Shown: positions 53,019 to 61,376 of the stretch, in pieces
Position numbering within the stretch: the stretch's first letter is position 1
Layout: each line of letters starts with the position of its first letter
Origin: JBBSNV01 sp964458605
GTDB lineage: Bacteria > Pseudomonadota > Alphaproteobacteria > Reyranellales > JAQSWP01
Assembly (NCBI GenBank): GCA_964458605.1
Contig: CAYWLS010000011.1
Span: forward strand, 1 to 64,000
DNA length: 64,000 nucleotides
Direction: 5' to 3'
The notes under the pieces: model-generated
Seen by the model: only the letters and a program-made list of their open reading frames with translations
The model's database searches: none
Told to the model about the DNA's origin: nothing
Position numbers and translations under genes: made by a program

Positions 53019-56000
53019 GTTGAACGGCGATATACGCGCGAGGGCAGCACGCCCTATGCCGGTATTGCATTCCGCGAGTCGCGTTCGGAAATCCGCAACC
53101 CCGACGGCTCGACGGTATTCGCCGCCGAAGCGATCGAAGTGCCCGAGCACTTCTCGCAGGTCGCCACCGACATCCTGGCGCAGAAATATTTCCGCAAGGC
53201 TGGCATCCCCGCGGCGCTGATGCGCGTGCGCGAGGACGACGTGCCGGAATTCCTGTGGCGGTCGGTCGCCGACGAGGCGGCGCTGGCCGCCTTGCCGGCC
53301 GAACGGCGCCTGCGTGGCGAGAACTCGGCCCGCGAGGTGTTCCACCGCCTGGCCGGCACCTGGACCTATTGGGGCTGGAAAGCCGGCTACTTCGACAGCG
53401 AAGCCGATGCGCGCGCCTTCTACGACGAGCATTGCTTCATGCTGGCGCGCCAGATGGCCGCGCCCAACTCGCCGCAGTGGTTCAACACCGGCCTGCACTG
53501 GGCCTACGGCATCGATGGCCCCGGCCAGGGCCACTACTATGTCGACTTCAAGTCGGGCGAACTGACCAGGTCCAATTCGGCCTACGAGCATCCCCAGCCC
53601 CATGCCTGCTTCATCCAGAGCGTCGCCGACGACCTGGTTAATGAAGGCGGCATCATGGATCTGTGGGTGCGCGAGGCGCGGCTGTTCAAGTACGGCTCCG
53701 GCACCGGCAGCAATTTCTCCGCCCTGCGCGGCGAAGGCGAGAGGCTGTCGGGCGGCGGCAAGTCGTCCGGCCTGATGAGCTTCCTCAAGATCGGCGATCG
53801 CGCCGCCGGCGCCATCAAGTCGGGCGGCACCACGCGCCGCGCCGCCAAGATGGTGGTGGTCGATGCCGACCATCCCGATATCGAGGCCTTCATCAACTGG
53901 AAGGTCTACGAGGAGCAGAAGGTCGCCGCTCTGGTTGCCGGCTCGCGCCTGGCCGACCGGCACCTCAACGCGGTGATGGCTGCCTGCCGCCCGGACAATC
54001 TGTCGGGCGACGCCGCCTTCGATGCCAAGCGCAACGCCTTCCTGCGGCGCGAGATCGTCGCTGCGCGCAAGGCGATGATCCCGGAGAACTACATCCAGCG
54101 GGTCATCGAGTTCGCGCGCCAGGGCTTCACCCGCATCGACTTCAGGACCTACGACACCGACTGGGACTCGGAAGCCTACCTCACCGTCTCCGGCCAGAAC
54201 GCCAACAACACGGTGCGCGTGACCGACGCCTTCCTGCAGGCCGTGCAGCAGGACGGCGAGTGGAAGCTGATCCGTCGCACCGACGGCAAGGTGGCCAAGA
54301 CCGTCAAGGCGCGCGAGCTGTGGGACCAGATCGGCCACGCCGCCTGGGCTTCGGCCGATCCGGGGATCCAGTTCGACACCACCATCAACCAGTGGCACAC
54401 CTGTCCCGAGTCGGGCCGCATCAATGCGTCGAACCCGTGCTCGGAATACATGTTCCTCGACGACACGGCGTGCAATCTGGCGTCGCTGAACCTGATGAAC
54501 TTCCGCCGCGGCGACGGCAGCTTCGACGTCGCCAGCTTCGAGCACGCGGTGCGGCTGTGGACCATCGTGCTCGAGATCTCGGTGCTGATGGCGCAGTATC
54601 CCTCGCGCGAGATCGCGCTGCGCTCCTACCAGTTCCGCACGCTCGGCCTGGGCTACGCCAATATCGGCGCGCTGCTGATGGCCAACGGCCTGTCCTACGA
54701 CAGCGAGCAGGGCCGCAGCCTGTGCGCCGCCATCACCGCGGTGATGACCGGCATCGCCTACGCCACCTCGGCCGAGATGGCACGCGAGCTGGGCCCGTTC
54801 TCCGAATACGCCGCCAACCGCGACGCCATGCTGCGGGTGATGCGCAACCATCGCCGCGCCGCCCAAGGCGCCAGCCGCGGCTACGAGAGCCTGTCGGTCG
54901 CACCGGTGCCGTTCGCGGCCGACACCTGCCCCGAACGCGAACTGGCCGAGGCGGCGGTGCGGGCCTGGAACTACGCGCTGGAACTGGGCGAGAAATACGG
55001 CTACCGCAACGCGCAGACCTCGGTGATCGCGCCGACCGGCACGATCGGCCTGGTGATGGATTGCGACACCACCGGCATCGAGCCCGACTTCGCGCTGGTC
55101 AAATTCAAGAAGCTGGCCGGCGGCGGCTATTTCAAGATCATCAACCAGACCGCGAAGCTGGCGCTGCAGACGCTGGGCTACACCGCAGCGCAGATCGATG
55201 CCATCAGCGCCTATGCGGTGGGCCGCGGCACGCTGCGCGACGCCCCCGCCGTCAATCACGCCGATCTCAGCAAGCTTGGCTTCGGCGCGGCCCAGCTCGA
55301 CAGGATCGAGGCGGCGCTGGCCGATGCCTTCGATATCCGCTTCGTGTTCAACCGCTGGACGCTGGGCGACGATTTCTGCCGCGACGTGCTGCAGCTTTCC
55401 GATGCGCAGCTCGGCCAGCCCGGCTTCGACCTGCTGGCCGAGATCGGCTTCAGCAAGGACGAGATAGAAGCGGCCAACGTCCATGCCTGCGGCGCCATGA
55501 CCCTGGAAGGCGCGCCGGGCCTGAAGGCCGAGCATCTGCCGGTGTTCGACTGCGCCAGCCCGTGCGGCCGCATCGGCACCCGCGCGCTCGGCACCGAAAG
55601 CCATATCCGCATGATGGCGGCGGCCCAGCCCTTCATCTCGGGCGCCATCTCCAAGACCATCAACATGCCGGGCAACGCTTCGGTCGCCGATTGCGGCCAG
55701 GCCTACATGCTGTCTTGGCAGCTCGGGCTCAAGGCCAACGCGCTCTATCGCGACGGGTCGAAGCTGTCGCAGCCGCTGTCGGCCATCGCCCTGCCCGAGG
55801 AAGATGGCCTCGAGGAAACGTCCAAGGCGGCGCAGAGCGCCATCATCGCCGAACGCATCGTCGAGCGCATCGTCGAGCGCGAGGTCAGCGGCCGGCGCGA
55901 ACGGCTGCCGCAACGACGCAAGGGCTACACGCAAAAGGCCATCGTCGGCGGCCACAAGGTCTATCTGCGCACCGGCGAATACGAGGACGGCCGGCTGGGC

Positions 56001-56699
56001 GAGGTGTTCATCGACATGCACAAGGAAGGCGCCGCCTTCCGCAGCCTGATGAACAACTTCGCCATCGCCATCTCGATCGGCCTGCAATACGGCGTGCCGC
56101 TCGAAGAATTCGTCGAGGCCTTCACCTTCACCCGCTTCGAGCCGTCCGGCATGGTCGAAGGCAACGACGCCATCAAGATGGCGACCTCGGTGCTCGACTA
56201 CATCTTCCGCGAAGTGGCGGTGTCCTATCTCGGCCGCACCGATCTGGCGCATGTCCAGTTCAACGACCTGCACGCCGACAGCGTCGGCAGCGGCGAGGCG
56301 CAGAGCGACCTGCCCGACGCGATCGAGCCGACGGCCGGCCGCAAGGACGACGACATTGCCGCGATGCGGCGCTTCGCCAGCACCGGCTACGTGCGAAGCA
56401 ATCTCTACGTGCTTACCGGGCGCAACGAGCGCGCGACCGTCGCCATGGCGCCGGCCGCTGCAGCCGGCGCCCAAGTTCTGACGGATGGCATGACCGCAGC
56501 TTTCGCCGTGTCGGCGGGAGCGGTCGCCGTCAGTGCCGCAGCGGCACAGGACGCCGGAGACCGCCTCGTGCGGATCCGCGAAGCCCGGATGAAGGGTTTC
56601 GAAGGCGATGCCTGCACCGAATGCGGCAACTTCACCCTGGTACGCAATGGTACTTGCCTGAAGTGCAATACCTGCGGCGCTACCAGCGGCTGTAGCTGA
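53013..56699 (+). CDS. nrdJ: Adenosylcobalamin-dependent (class II) ribonucleoside-diphosphate reductase
   Basis: A 1228-residue class II ribonucleotide reductase that makes deoxyribonucleotides with B12, independent of oxygen. The radical/redox active site NPCSE is at residues 474-478 (C476 as the thiyl-radical cysteine), and the RNR barrel motifs KYGSGTGSNFS and SVIAPTGTIGLVMDCDTTG are visible. The C-terminus has a zinc finger with C1201-x2-C1204 and C1215-x2-C1218 plus further Cys, the redox tail of long alphaproteobacterial NrdJ. The ATG at 53013 follows GGGGGATC. No class I genes are in this window. Confidence 0.95.
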   Translation: MRVERRYTREGSTPYAGIAFRESRSEIRNPDGSTVFAAEAIEVPEHFSQVATDILAQKYFRKAGIPAALMRVREDDVPEFLWRSVADEAALAALPAERRLRGENSAREVFHRLAGTWTYWGWKAGYFDSEADARAFYDEHCFMLARQMAAPNSPQWFNTGLHWAYGIDGPGQGHYYVDFKSGELTRSNSAYEHPQPHACFIQSVADDLVNEGGIMDLWVREARLFKYGSGTGSNFSALRGEGERLSGGGKSSGLMSFLKIGDRAAGAIKSGGTTRRAAKMVVVDADHPDIEAFINWKVYEEQKVAALVAGSRLADRHLNAVMAACRPDNLSGDAAFDAKRNAFLRREIVAARKAMIPENYIQRVIEFARQGFTRIDFRTYDTDWDSEAYLTVSGQNANNTVRVTDAFLQAVQQDGEWKLIRRTDGKVAKTVKARELWDQIGHAAWASADPGIQFDTTINQWHTCPESGRINASNPCSEYMFLDDTACNLASLNLMNFRRGDGSFDVASFEHAVRLWTIVLEISVLMAQYPSREIALRSYQFRTLGLGYANIGALLMANGLSYDSEQGRSLCAAITAVMTGIAYATSAEMARELGPFSEYAANRDAMLRVMRNHRRAAQGASRGYESLSVAPVPFAADTCPERELAEAAVRAWNYALELGEKYGYRNAQTSVIAPTGTIGLVMDCDTTGIEPDFALVKFKKLAGGGYFKIINQTAKLALQTLGYTAAQIDAISAYAVGRGTLRDAPAVNHADLSKLGFGAAQLDRIEAALADAFDIRFVFNRWTLGDDFCRDVLQLSDAQLGQPGFDLLAEIGFSKDEIEAANVHACGAMTLEGAPGLKAEHLPVFDCASPCGRIGTRALGTESHIRMMAAAQPFISGAISKTINMPGNASVADCGQAYMLSWQLGLKANALYRDGSKLSQPLSAIALPEEDGLEETSKAAQSAIIAERIVERIVEREVSGRRERLPQRRKGYTQKAIVGGHKVYLRTGEYEDGRLGEVFIDMHKEGAAFRSLMNNFAIAISIGLQYGVPLEEFVEAFTFTRFEPSGMVEGNDAIKMATSVLDYIFREVAVSYLGRTDLAHVQFNDLHADSVGSGEAQSDLPDAIEPTAGRKDDDIAAMRRFASTGYVRSNLYVLTGRNERATVAMAPAAAAGAQVLTDGMTAAFAVSAGAVAVSAAAAQDAGDRLVRIREARMKGFEGDACTECGNFTLVRNGTCLKCNTCGATSGCS

Positions 56700-56781
56700 G
56701 TAGCGTTGCGTCGATTACCTGCGTATCAACCTGGTTCCGCTGCGGCGCGGCACCGTAACGTCACAGAGAGGAGAGACCATC

Positions 56782-56841
56782 ATGGCTAAGAAAGCTGCGA
56801 AGAAGAAAGCCAAGAAGGCTGCTAAGAAGAAGAAGATCTAA
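56782..56841 (+). CDS. 19-residue lysine-rich micro-ORF
   Basis: Encodes MAKKAAKKKAKKAAKKKKI: 12 Lys, 5 Ala, Met and Ile. A strong Shine-Dalgarno (GAGAGGAGAG) lies about 7 nt before the ATG, and the frame ends in TAA. A stem-loop follows immediately. The AAK/KK repeat resembles the C-terminal tails of histone H1-like bacterial DNA-binding proteins, so it could bind nucleic acid. It is far shorter than any protein family I can name, so it is a predicted gene only. It is 82 nt downstream of nrdJ. Confidence 0.6.
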   Translation: MAKKAAKKKAKKAAKKKKI

Positions 56842-56843
56842 CT

Positions 56844-56882
56844 GCTAACGGGGCCGAGTTAGAAATGACTTGGCCCCTTAGC
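56844..56882 (+). terminator. Stem-loop after the micro-ORF
   Basis: The arms gctaacggggcc (56844-56855) and ggccccttagc (56872-56882) pair with a single bulged C and a 16-nt loop. No T-run follows, so it may be an attenuator, a stabilising 3' structure or a weak terminator. It starts three bases after the micro-ORF stop. Confidence 0.5.
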
Positions 56883-56895
56883 TAAACCTGTCAGA

Positions 56896-56936
56896 CTGTG
56901 CCTCCCATCGAACTGAATTTCTTTCGGGAGGCACAG
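56896..56936 (+). promoter_or_regulatory. Hairpin sequestering the ridA Shine-Dalgarno
   Basis: An 11-bp perfect stem (ctgtgcctccc 56896-56906 / gggaggcacag 56926-56936) with a 19-nt loop lies immediately 5' of the first RidA gene. The only plausible ribosome-binding site, GGGAGG (56926-56931, 9 nt before the ATG at 56941), is completely inside the right arm. Translation should therefore be low unless the helix is opened, as in an RNA thermometer, a small-RNA target or a protein-binding site. Confidence 0.65.
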
Positions 56937-56940
56937 ATCT

Positions 56941-57408
56941 ATGACCGGTCGTATCGACGCTCGCCTGGCTGAGTTGAAGATCGTCTTGCCGAATGCCAGT
57001 GCCCCGGCCGCGAATTACGTTCCGGTCGTCGTCAGCGGCAACCTGGCTTTCGTTTCGGGCCAGGTCCCGATCCTGCAAGGCGAGATCAAGTACAAAGGCC
57101 GGGTGGGCGTCGATCTGTCCCTGGAACAGGGCCAGGAAGCGGCCCGACTTTGCGGGCTCAACATCGTCGCGCAGATGAAGAACGCGCTGGGCGGCGACCT
57201 CGACCGCGTCAGGCGCTGCGTCAAGTTGGGCGGCTTCGTCAACTGCGAGGCCGGTTACCCCGACCAGCCCAAGGTGATCAACGGCGCTTCCGACCTGATG
57301 GTGGCGGTGTTCGGCGATGCCGGCCGCCATGCCCGCTTCGCCGTCGGCACCAACGCGCTGCCGTTCAACTGCGCGGTCGAAGTCGAAGCCGTCTTCGAGA
57401 TCGCCTGA
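56941..57408 (+). CDS. RidA (YjgF/YER057c/UK114)-family protein, copy 1
   Basis: A 155-residue chorismate-mutase-like fold protein of the YjgF_endoribonc subgroup. Family-type sections: PVVVSGNLAFVSGQVPI, GRVGVDLSLEQGQEAARLCGLNIVAQMKNALGG and AVGTNALPFNCAVEVEAVFEI. RidA proteins deaminate reactive enamine/imine intermediates of PLP enzymes; this longer subgroup may have other substrates. Upstream translation signal is buried in a hairpin. A paralogue follows 15 nt downstream. Confidence 0.9.
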   Translation: MTGRIDARLAELKIVLPNASAPAANYVPVVVSGNLAFVSGQVPILQGEIKYKGRVGVDLSLEQGQEAARLCGLNIVAQMKNALGGDLDRVRRCVKLGGFVNCEAGYPDQPKVINGASDLMVAVFGDAGRHARFAVGTNALPFNCAVEVEAVFEIA

Positions 57409-57423
57409 TACCCGACTGCCGCC

Positions 57424-57918
57424 ATGCCGCCTCTCACCGTCGCCGATCGCCTGAAGACGGCCGGGCTTGCCTTGCCCGCGCCGATGGGACCGGCGGCCAA
57501 CTACACGCCCCATGTCGCAAGCCGCGCCGGCAAGGGCTGGATCGTGCATATCGCCGGCCAGGGGCCCTATCGCGACGGCACACTGGCCCATCTGGGCTGC
57601 GTCGGTGCCGGGATCGGCCTGGACCAGGCCTGCGACAGCGCGCGGCTGGTGACGCTGAACGTGCTGGCCCAGGCCCAGGCCGCCGGCCTCGCCCTGCCCG
57701 GCGCGCCCTCGCTCGATCGCGCCCGCTGCCTGCGGCTGGGCATCTTCGTCCACTGCATCGAAGCTTACGACCGGCTGGACGCGATCGCCGACGCCGCTTC
57801 GGCGCTGGTGGTTGCGGCACTGGGCGACGCGGGCCGCCACGCCCGCAGCCTGGCCGGCATGGGCTCGCTGCCGATGCGCACTTCCGTCGAGATCGACGGC
57901 CTCTTCCTGTTCGAGTAG
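57424..57918 (+). CDS. RidA-family protein, copy 2
   Basis: A 164-residue member of the same subgroup as the preceding gene, but diverged: VHIAGQGPYRDGTLAHLGCVGAGIGLDQACDSARLVTLNVLAQAQAAGL and the C-terminal GSLPMRTSVEIDGLFLFE replace the conserved positions. Located in tandem and followed 4 nt later by the SemiSWEET gene, so all three are probably one transcript. The two copies may form hetero-trimers or have separate substrates; neither is established. Confidence 0.87.
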   Translation: MPPLTVADRLKTAGLALPAPMGPAANYTPHVASRAGKGWIVHIAGQGPYRDGTLAHLGCVGAGIGLDQACDSARLVTLNVLAQAQAAGLALPGAPSLDRARCLRLGIFVHCIEAYDRLDAIADAASALVVAALGDAGRHARSLAGMGSLPMRTSVEIDGLFLFE

Positions 57919-57922
57919 GACC

Positions 57923-58195
57923 ATGATCAGCGCCACCGCCCTGGGCTACGTCGCGGGATTTTTCACGACCCTTTCGTTCCTGCCCCAGGTGATCAAGGCC
58001 TGGCGCACGCGTTCGACGGAGGATCTGTCGTTCTGGATGCTGAGTGGATTCTCCACCGGCGTGGCGCTGTGGATCGTCTACGGCTTCATGCTGCGCGAGC
58101 CGCCGATCGTGCTGTTCAACGCCATCACGCTCAGCCTCGCCATGACCCTGCTGTGGCTGAAAATATCGACCTCCCGCCGGCTACCGCGCCTGTGA
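57923..58195 (+). CDS. SemiSWEET sugar transporter
   Basis: A 90-residue membrane protein with three transmembrane helices and the PQ-loop motif SFLPQVIKAWRTRSTEDLS in the first one, as expected for SemiSWEET. Such proteins dimerise to form a facilitative sugar (mono- or disaccharide) transporter. It starts 4 nt after the second RidA gene, which suggests co-expression; a functional link is not evident. Confidence 0.9.
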   Translation: MISATALGYVAGFFTTLSFLPQVIKAWRTRSTEDLSFWMLSGFSTGVALWIVYGFMLREPPIVLFNAITLSLAMTLLWLKISTSRRLPRL

Positions 58196-58304
58196 CGCTG
58201 CGCGACGTCGCGATGAGCGGGGAACGTCGGCAGCGGCGCTCCACCGCACCCGGGCGCGACCGGCTTTGATGCATTTGCCGCACCGGCTGCGCTAGACTGG
58301 CGCC

Positions 58305-59486
58305 GTGCCTGACAGCGGCGACCAGCTCACCATCGACGTGAACGAGGGCATCGGCCAGATCGATGCCGCGGCCTGGGACGCCTGCGCCCTGCCGCCCGAA
58401 AGCGACGGCAATCCCTTCGTCAGCCACGCCTTCCTGCTGGCGCTGGAGGACAGCGGCTCGGTCGGCGGTCGGTCGGGCTGGCAGCCGCAGCACCTCACCG
58501 CCATCGGCCCCGACGGCACTCTTCTGGGCTGCATGCCGCTCTACCTCAAATCGCACTCCCAGGGCGAGTATGTGTTCGATCACGGCTGGGCCGACGCCTT
58601 CGAGCGCGCCGGCGGCCAGTATTACCCCAAGCTGCAGGCGGCCGTGCCGTTCACGCCGGTGCCGGGCCGACGCATCCTGGTGCGCCCCGGCCCCTATGCC
58701 GAGCAAGTGGCCGACGCGCTGGGCGCCACGCTGGCCGAGATCACGCAGCGCAACGAGCTGTCGTCGGCCCATGTCACCTTCTGCAGCGAAGACGAATGGG
58801 AAAGGCTGGGGCGGCTAGGCTATTTGCAGCGCCTGGGCCAGCAATATCACTGGCACAATGCGGGCTACGCATCGTTCGACGACTTCCTGGGCGCGCTCGC
58901 CTCGCGCAAGCGCAAGGCCATCCGCAAGGAACGCGAGGCCGTCCACAAGGCCGGGCTGACCATGCGCCAGTTGAGCGGCGCGCAGATCGAGCCGCGTCAC
59001 TGGGATGCGTTCTTCGCCTTCTACATGGATACCGGCTCGCGCAAATGGGGCCGGCCGTACCTGACGCGCAAGTTCTTCGAGCTGCTGGGCCGGCGGATGG
59101 CGGACAGCGTTGTGCTGATGACCGCCGAGCAAGCCGACGGCCGCCTGGTCGCCGGCGCGCTCAACCTCAAAGGGCGGGAAGCGCTGTACGGCCGCAACTG
59201 GGGCTGCATCGAGGACTACCGCTTCCTCCACTTCGAAGCCTGCTACTACCAGGCGATCGACTACGCCATCGCCCACGGGCTGAAGCGTGTCGAGGCCGGC
59301 GCCCAGGGCGAGCACAAGATCCAGCGCGGCTACCTGCCCACGCCCACCTACTCCGCCCACTGGATCGCCAACAAGAGCTTCCGCGCCGCGGTCGACGACT
59401 ATCTGCAGCGCGAACGCCAGGCGATGCGGGAGCAGATCGACGATCTGGGCGAATATTCCCCGTTCCGCAAAGCCGGCGACAGCTAG
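58305..59486 (+). CDS. FemAB/GNAT-fold protein (DUF482-type)
   Basis: A 393-residue acetyltransferase-like protein. The core is the FemAB-like GNAT region: LASRKRKAIRKEREAV, FYMDTGSRKWGRPYLTRKFFELLG, LVAGALNLKGREALYGRNWG and the ACYYQAIDYAIAHGLKRVEAGAQGEHKIQRGYLPTPTYSAHW segment typical of DUF482. Start is a GTG at 58305. Function unknown; such enzymes may transfer aminoacyl groups in envelope or secondary metabolism. It converges on the amidase gene with 8 nt between stops. Confidence 0.85.
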   Translation: MPDSGDQLTIDVNEGIGQIDAAAWDACALPPESDGNPFVSHAFLLALEDSGSVGGRSGWQPQHLTAIGPDGTLLGCMPLYLKSHSQGEYVFDHGWADAFERAGGQYYPKLQAAVPFTPVPGRRILVRPGPYAEQVADALGATLAEITQRNELSSAHVTFCSEDEWERLGRLGYLQRLGQQYHWHNAGYASFDDFLGALASRKRKAIRKEREAVHKAGLTMRQLSGAQIEPRHWDAFFAFYMDTGSRKWGRPYLTRKFFELLGRRMADSVVLMTAEQADGRLVAGALNLKGREALYGRNWGCIEDYRFLHFEACYYQAIDYAIAHGLKRVEAGAQGEHKIQRGYLPTPTYSAHWIANKSFRAAVDDYLQRERQAMREQIDDLGEYSPFRKAGDS

Positions 59487-59494
59487 GGTTGCGG

Positions 59495-60886
59495 CTAGGG
59501 CTGCGGCCAGGGTTTCTGCGTCGGGCGCATCGTCTCGTAGGCATGGGCCAGCCGCAGCACTCCGGCATCGTCGAAGCGATGGCCGACGATCTGCAGCCCG
59601 ATCGGCATGCCGTCCGAGCCATAGCCGCAATTGATCGAGGCCGCCGGCTGTTCGGACTGGTTGAACGGCGCGGTGAAGGCGATGTGCTCGAACGGCCTGG
59701 CCGGATCGCCGCCGGGACAGGGCTGGTCGGCTTCATAGGCGGTGATCGGCGAGGTCGGGCTGAGCACGAAGTCGAAAGGCTGCGTCGCCGCCACCGCCTT
59801 CTGGCGAATCGCCATGATCTGGTTGAAGCCGCGAATCACGTCGATACCGCTGAGACCGGCGGCGCGCCGACACCATTGCACGATGAAGGGCAGCACCTTG
59901 TCCTGGCGCGCCTGCGGCATCAGCGACAGGTCGCTGAGCGCGCGGGCCTGGAAGAAACGGTCGATGCCGTCCATCATCTCGGTCGTCATGAACGGCCCGA
60001 CGGGCTCGACAATCGCACCGGCACCCTGTAGCAGCCTGGCCGCCTCTTCCACCGCCGCCGCGACATCGGGCCGGGCTTTGCTGCCGACGCCGATATCCAG
60101 CATCAGGCCGATCTTCAGCCCCTTCACCTCGCCATACAGATGGGCGACATAGTCGGCACCGTCATAGGGCAAGCCCATGTAGTCGCGCGCATCGGGCTTG
60201 CCGATCTGGTTCAGCAGCAGGGCCGCATCGCGCACGGTGCGCGTCATCGGTCCGGTGACCCGGCCCAGGAACGGCGGATCGATCGGCACGCGTCCCAGGC
60301 TGGGCTTGAGCGCGAATACGCCGCAATAGGCCGCCGGCAAGCGCACCGAGCCGCCGATATCGGTCCCCAGGGCGATCGGTCCGTAGCCCGCCGCCAATGC
60401 CGCACCGGCGCCGGAACTCGAGCCGGCGGTGTTGCGGTCGGTGTTCCAGGGATTGCGCGTGACGCCGTGCAGGCTGGAGACGCCGGAGGCCAGCATGCCG
60501 AAATCCGGCATGGTGGTCTTGCCGAGGATGACGCAGCCCGCCTCGCGCACCCGTGCCGCCGGCGGCGCGTCGACCGGCGCCTTGACCGACAGGTCGGCGG
60601 CACCGGTGCCGATCGGCGTGGCCGCGCCCCTGGTGGCGATGTTCTCCTTGAGCGTGATCGGCACGCCGTCCAGCGGACCCAGCGGCGTGCCCCGCCGCCA
60701 GCGGCTCTCCGAGGCGCGGGCCTGTTCGAGCGCGCCTTCGCGATCGACCAGGAACATCGCGTTGATCCGGGGCTCCCAGGCGTCTATGCGCGCCAGCGCC
60801 GCCTTGGCCGATTCGACCGGCGACAATTCCTTCCTGCGATAGGCGCTGGCCAGTTCGACAGCCGACAGATCGTGCAGCGCGGTCAT
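59495..60886 (-). CDS. Amidase (amidase-signature family)
   Basis: A 463-residue amidase-signature hydrolase. The Ser-cisSer-Lys triad is visible: K80 (ITLKENIAT), the SSS loop at 156-158 (TAGSSSGAGAAL) and nucleophile S180 (GTDIGGSVRLPA). The SD GGGGGAGG precedes the ATG at 60886. Substrate is not known; some relatives act on indole-acetamide, aryl amides or Glu-tRNA (GatA), but no GatB/C is adjacent. It lies downstream of the DUF2007 gene. Confidence 0.92.
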   Translation of the reverse strand: MTALHDLSAVELASAYRRKELSPVESAKAALARIDAWEPRINAMFLVDREGALEQARASESRWRRGTPLGPLDGVPITLKENIATRGAATPIGTGAADLSVKAPVDAPPAARVREAGCVILGKTTMPDFGMLASGVSSLHGVTRNPWNTDRNTAGSSSGAGAALAAGYGPIALGTDIGGSVRLPAAYCGVFALKPSLGRVPIDPPFLGRVTGPMTRTVRDAALLLNQIGKPDARDYMGLPYDGADYVAHLYGEVKGLKIGLMLDIGVGSKARPDVAAAVEEAARLLQGAGAIVEPVGPFMTTEMMDGIDRFFQARALSDLSLMPQARQDKVLPFIVQWCRRAAGLSGIDVIRGFNQIMAIRQKAVAATQPFDFVLSPTSPITAYEADQPCPGGDPARPFEHIAFTAPFNQSEQPAASINCGYGSDGMPIGLQIVGHRFDDAGVLRLAHAYETMRPTQKPWPQP

Positions 60887-60917
60887 GGATGCCTCCCCCG
60901 TTCGTCGCGGATCGCGC

Positions 60918-61352
60918 TCAGGTTGCCGCCGTCCACTCCGCGCCGCAAGCGCGGCAATGGCGCTGCCGGCTGGGCAGCAGCATGGGGGCGCTGAACAGCG
61001 CGGTGATGAGGGCGCTGAGTGGCGAGCGGGCGCGGAAGATGTCGGCCGACCGGCAGGACGGACAACGCTCGGTATCGTCGGCCTCGACGATGCCTGCGGC
61101 ATCGAAACGCTGCAGGCCGCGTCGCAACTCGCCGCGGCGCACGTCGTCCAGCAGGCGCAGCGCCGCCGGGGCGTCGCCCTGATCCAGCACCAGGAGCTTG
61201 ATGCCGCCGATCGCCAGCGCATAGCCCCAGTCGGCGGCGACGGTGTTGTTGTCGCCCAGCCGGCAGGCGATACCGTTGCTTTCCAGCAGCCCGCGCGCCA
61301 TGTGCGCCTCGTTCCAGTCGATGAAACGAGCGACGATGGCGGGCGAATTCAT
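60918..61352 (-). CDS. DUF2007-domain zinc-ribbon protein
   Basis: A 144-residue protein. Residues 1-75 form a DUF2007 domain (ARFIDWNEAHMARGLLESNGIACRLGDNNTVA, then GGIKLLVLDQGDAPAALRLLDDV), a ferredoxin-like fold. The C-terminal region has a CPSC...CRAC zinc ribbon around a hydrophobic stretch (SALITALFSAPMLL), possibly a membrane-associated loop. It is 24 nt downstream of the clpA stop in the same direction. Function unknown. Confidence 0.85.
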   Translation of the reverse strand: MNSPAIVARFIDWNEAHMARGLLESNGIACRLGDNNTVAADWGYALAIGGIKLLVLDQGDAPAALRLLDDVRRGELRRGLQRFDAAGIVEADDTERCPSCRSADIFRARSPLSALITALFSAPMLLPSRQRHCRACGAEWTAAT

Positions 61353-61376
61353 CGTGCGGACGTGCCGACAGCGCCG

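Noticed and set aside
53007..56474. A 1155-codon open frame on the minus strand opposite nrdJ
   Set aside because: High GC makes long antisense frames common. The translation has no recognisable domain or natural composition, and nrdJ on the plus strand is a full-length conserved gene.
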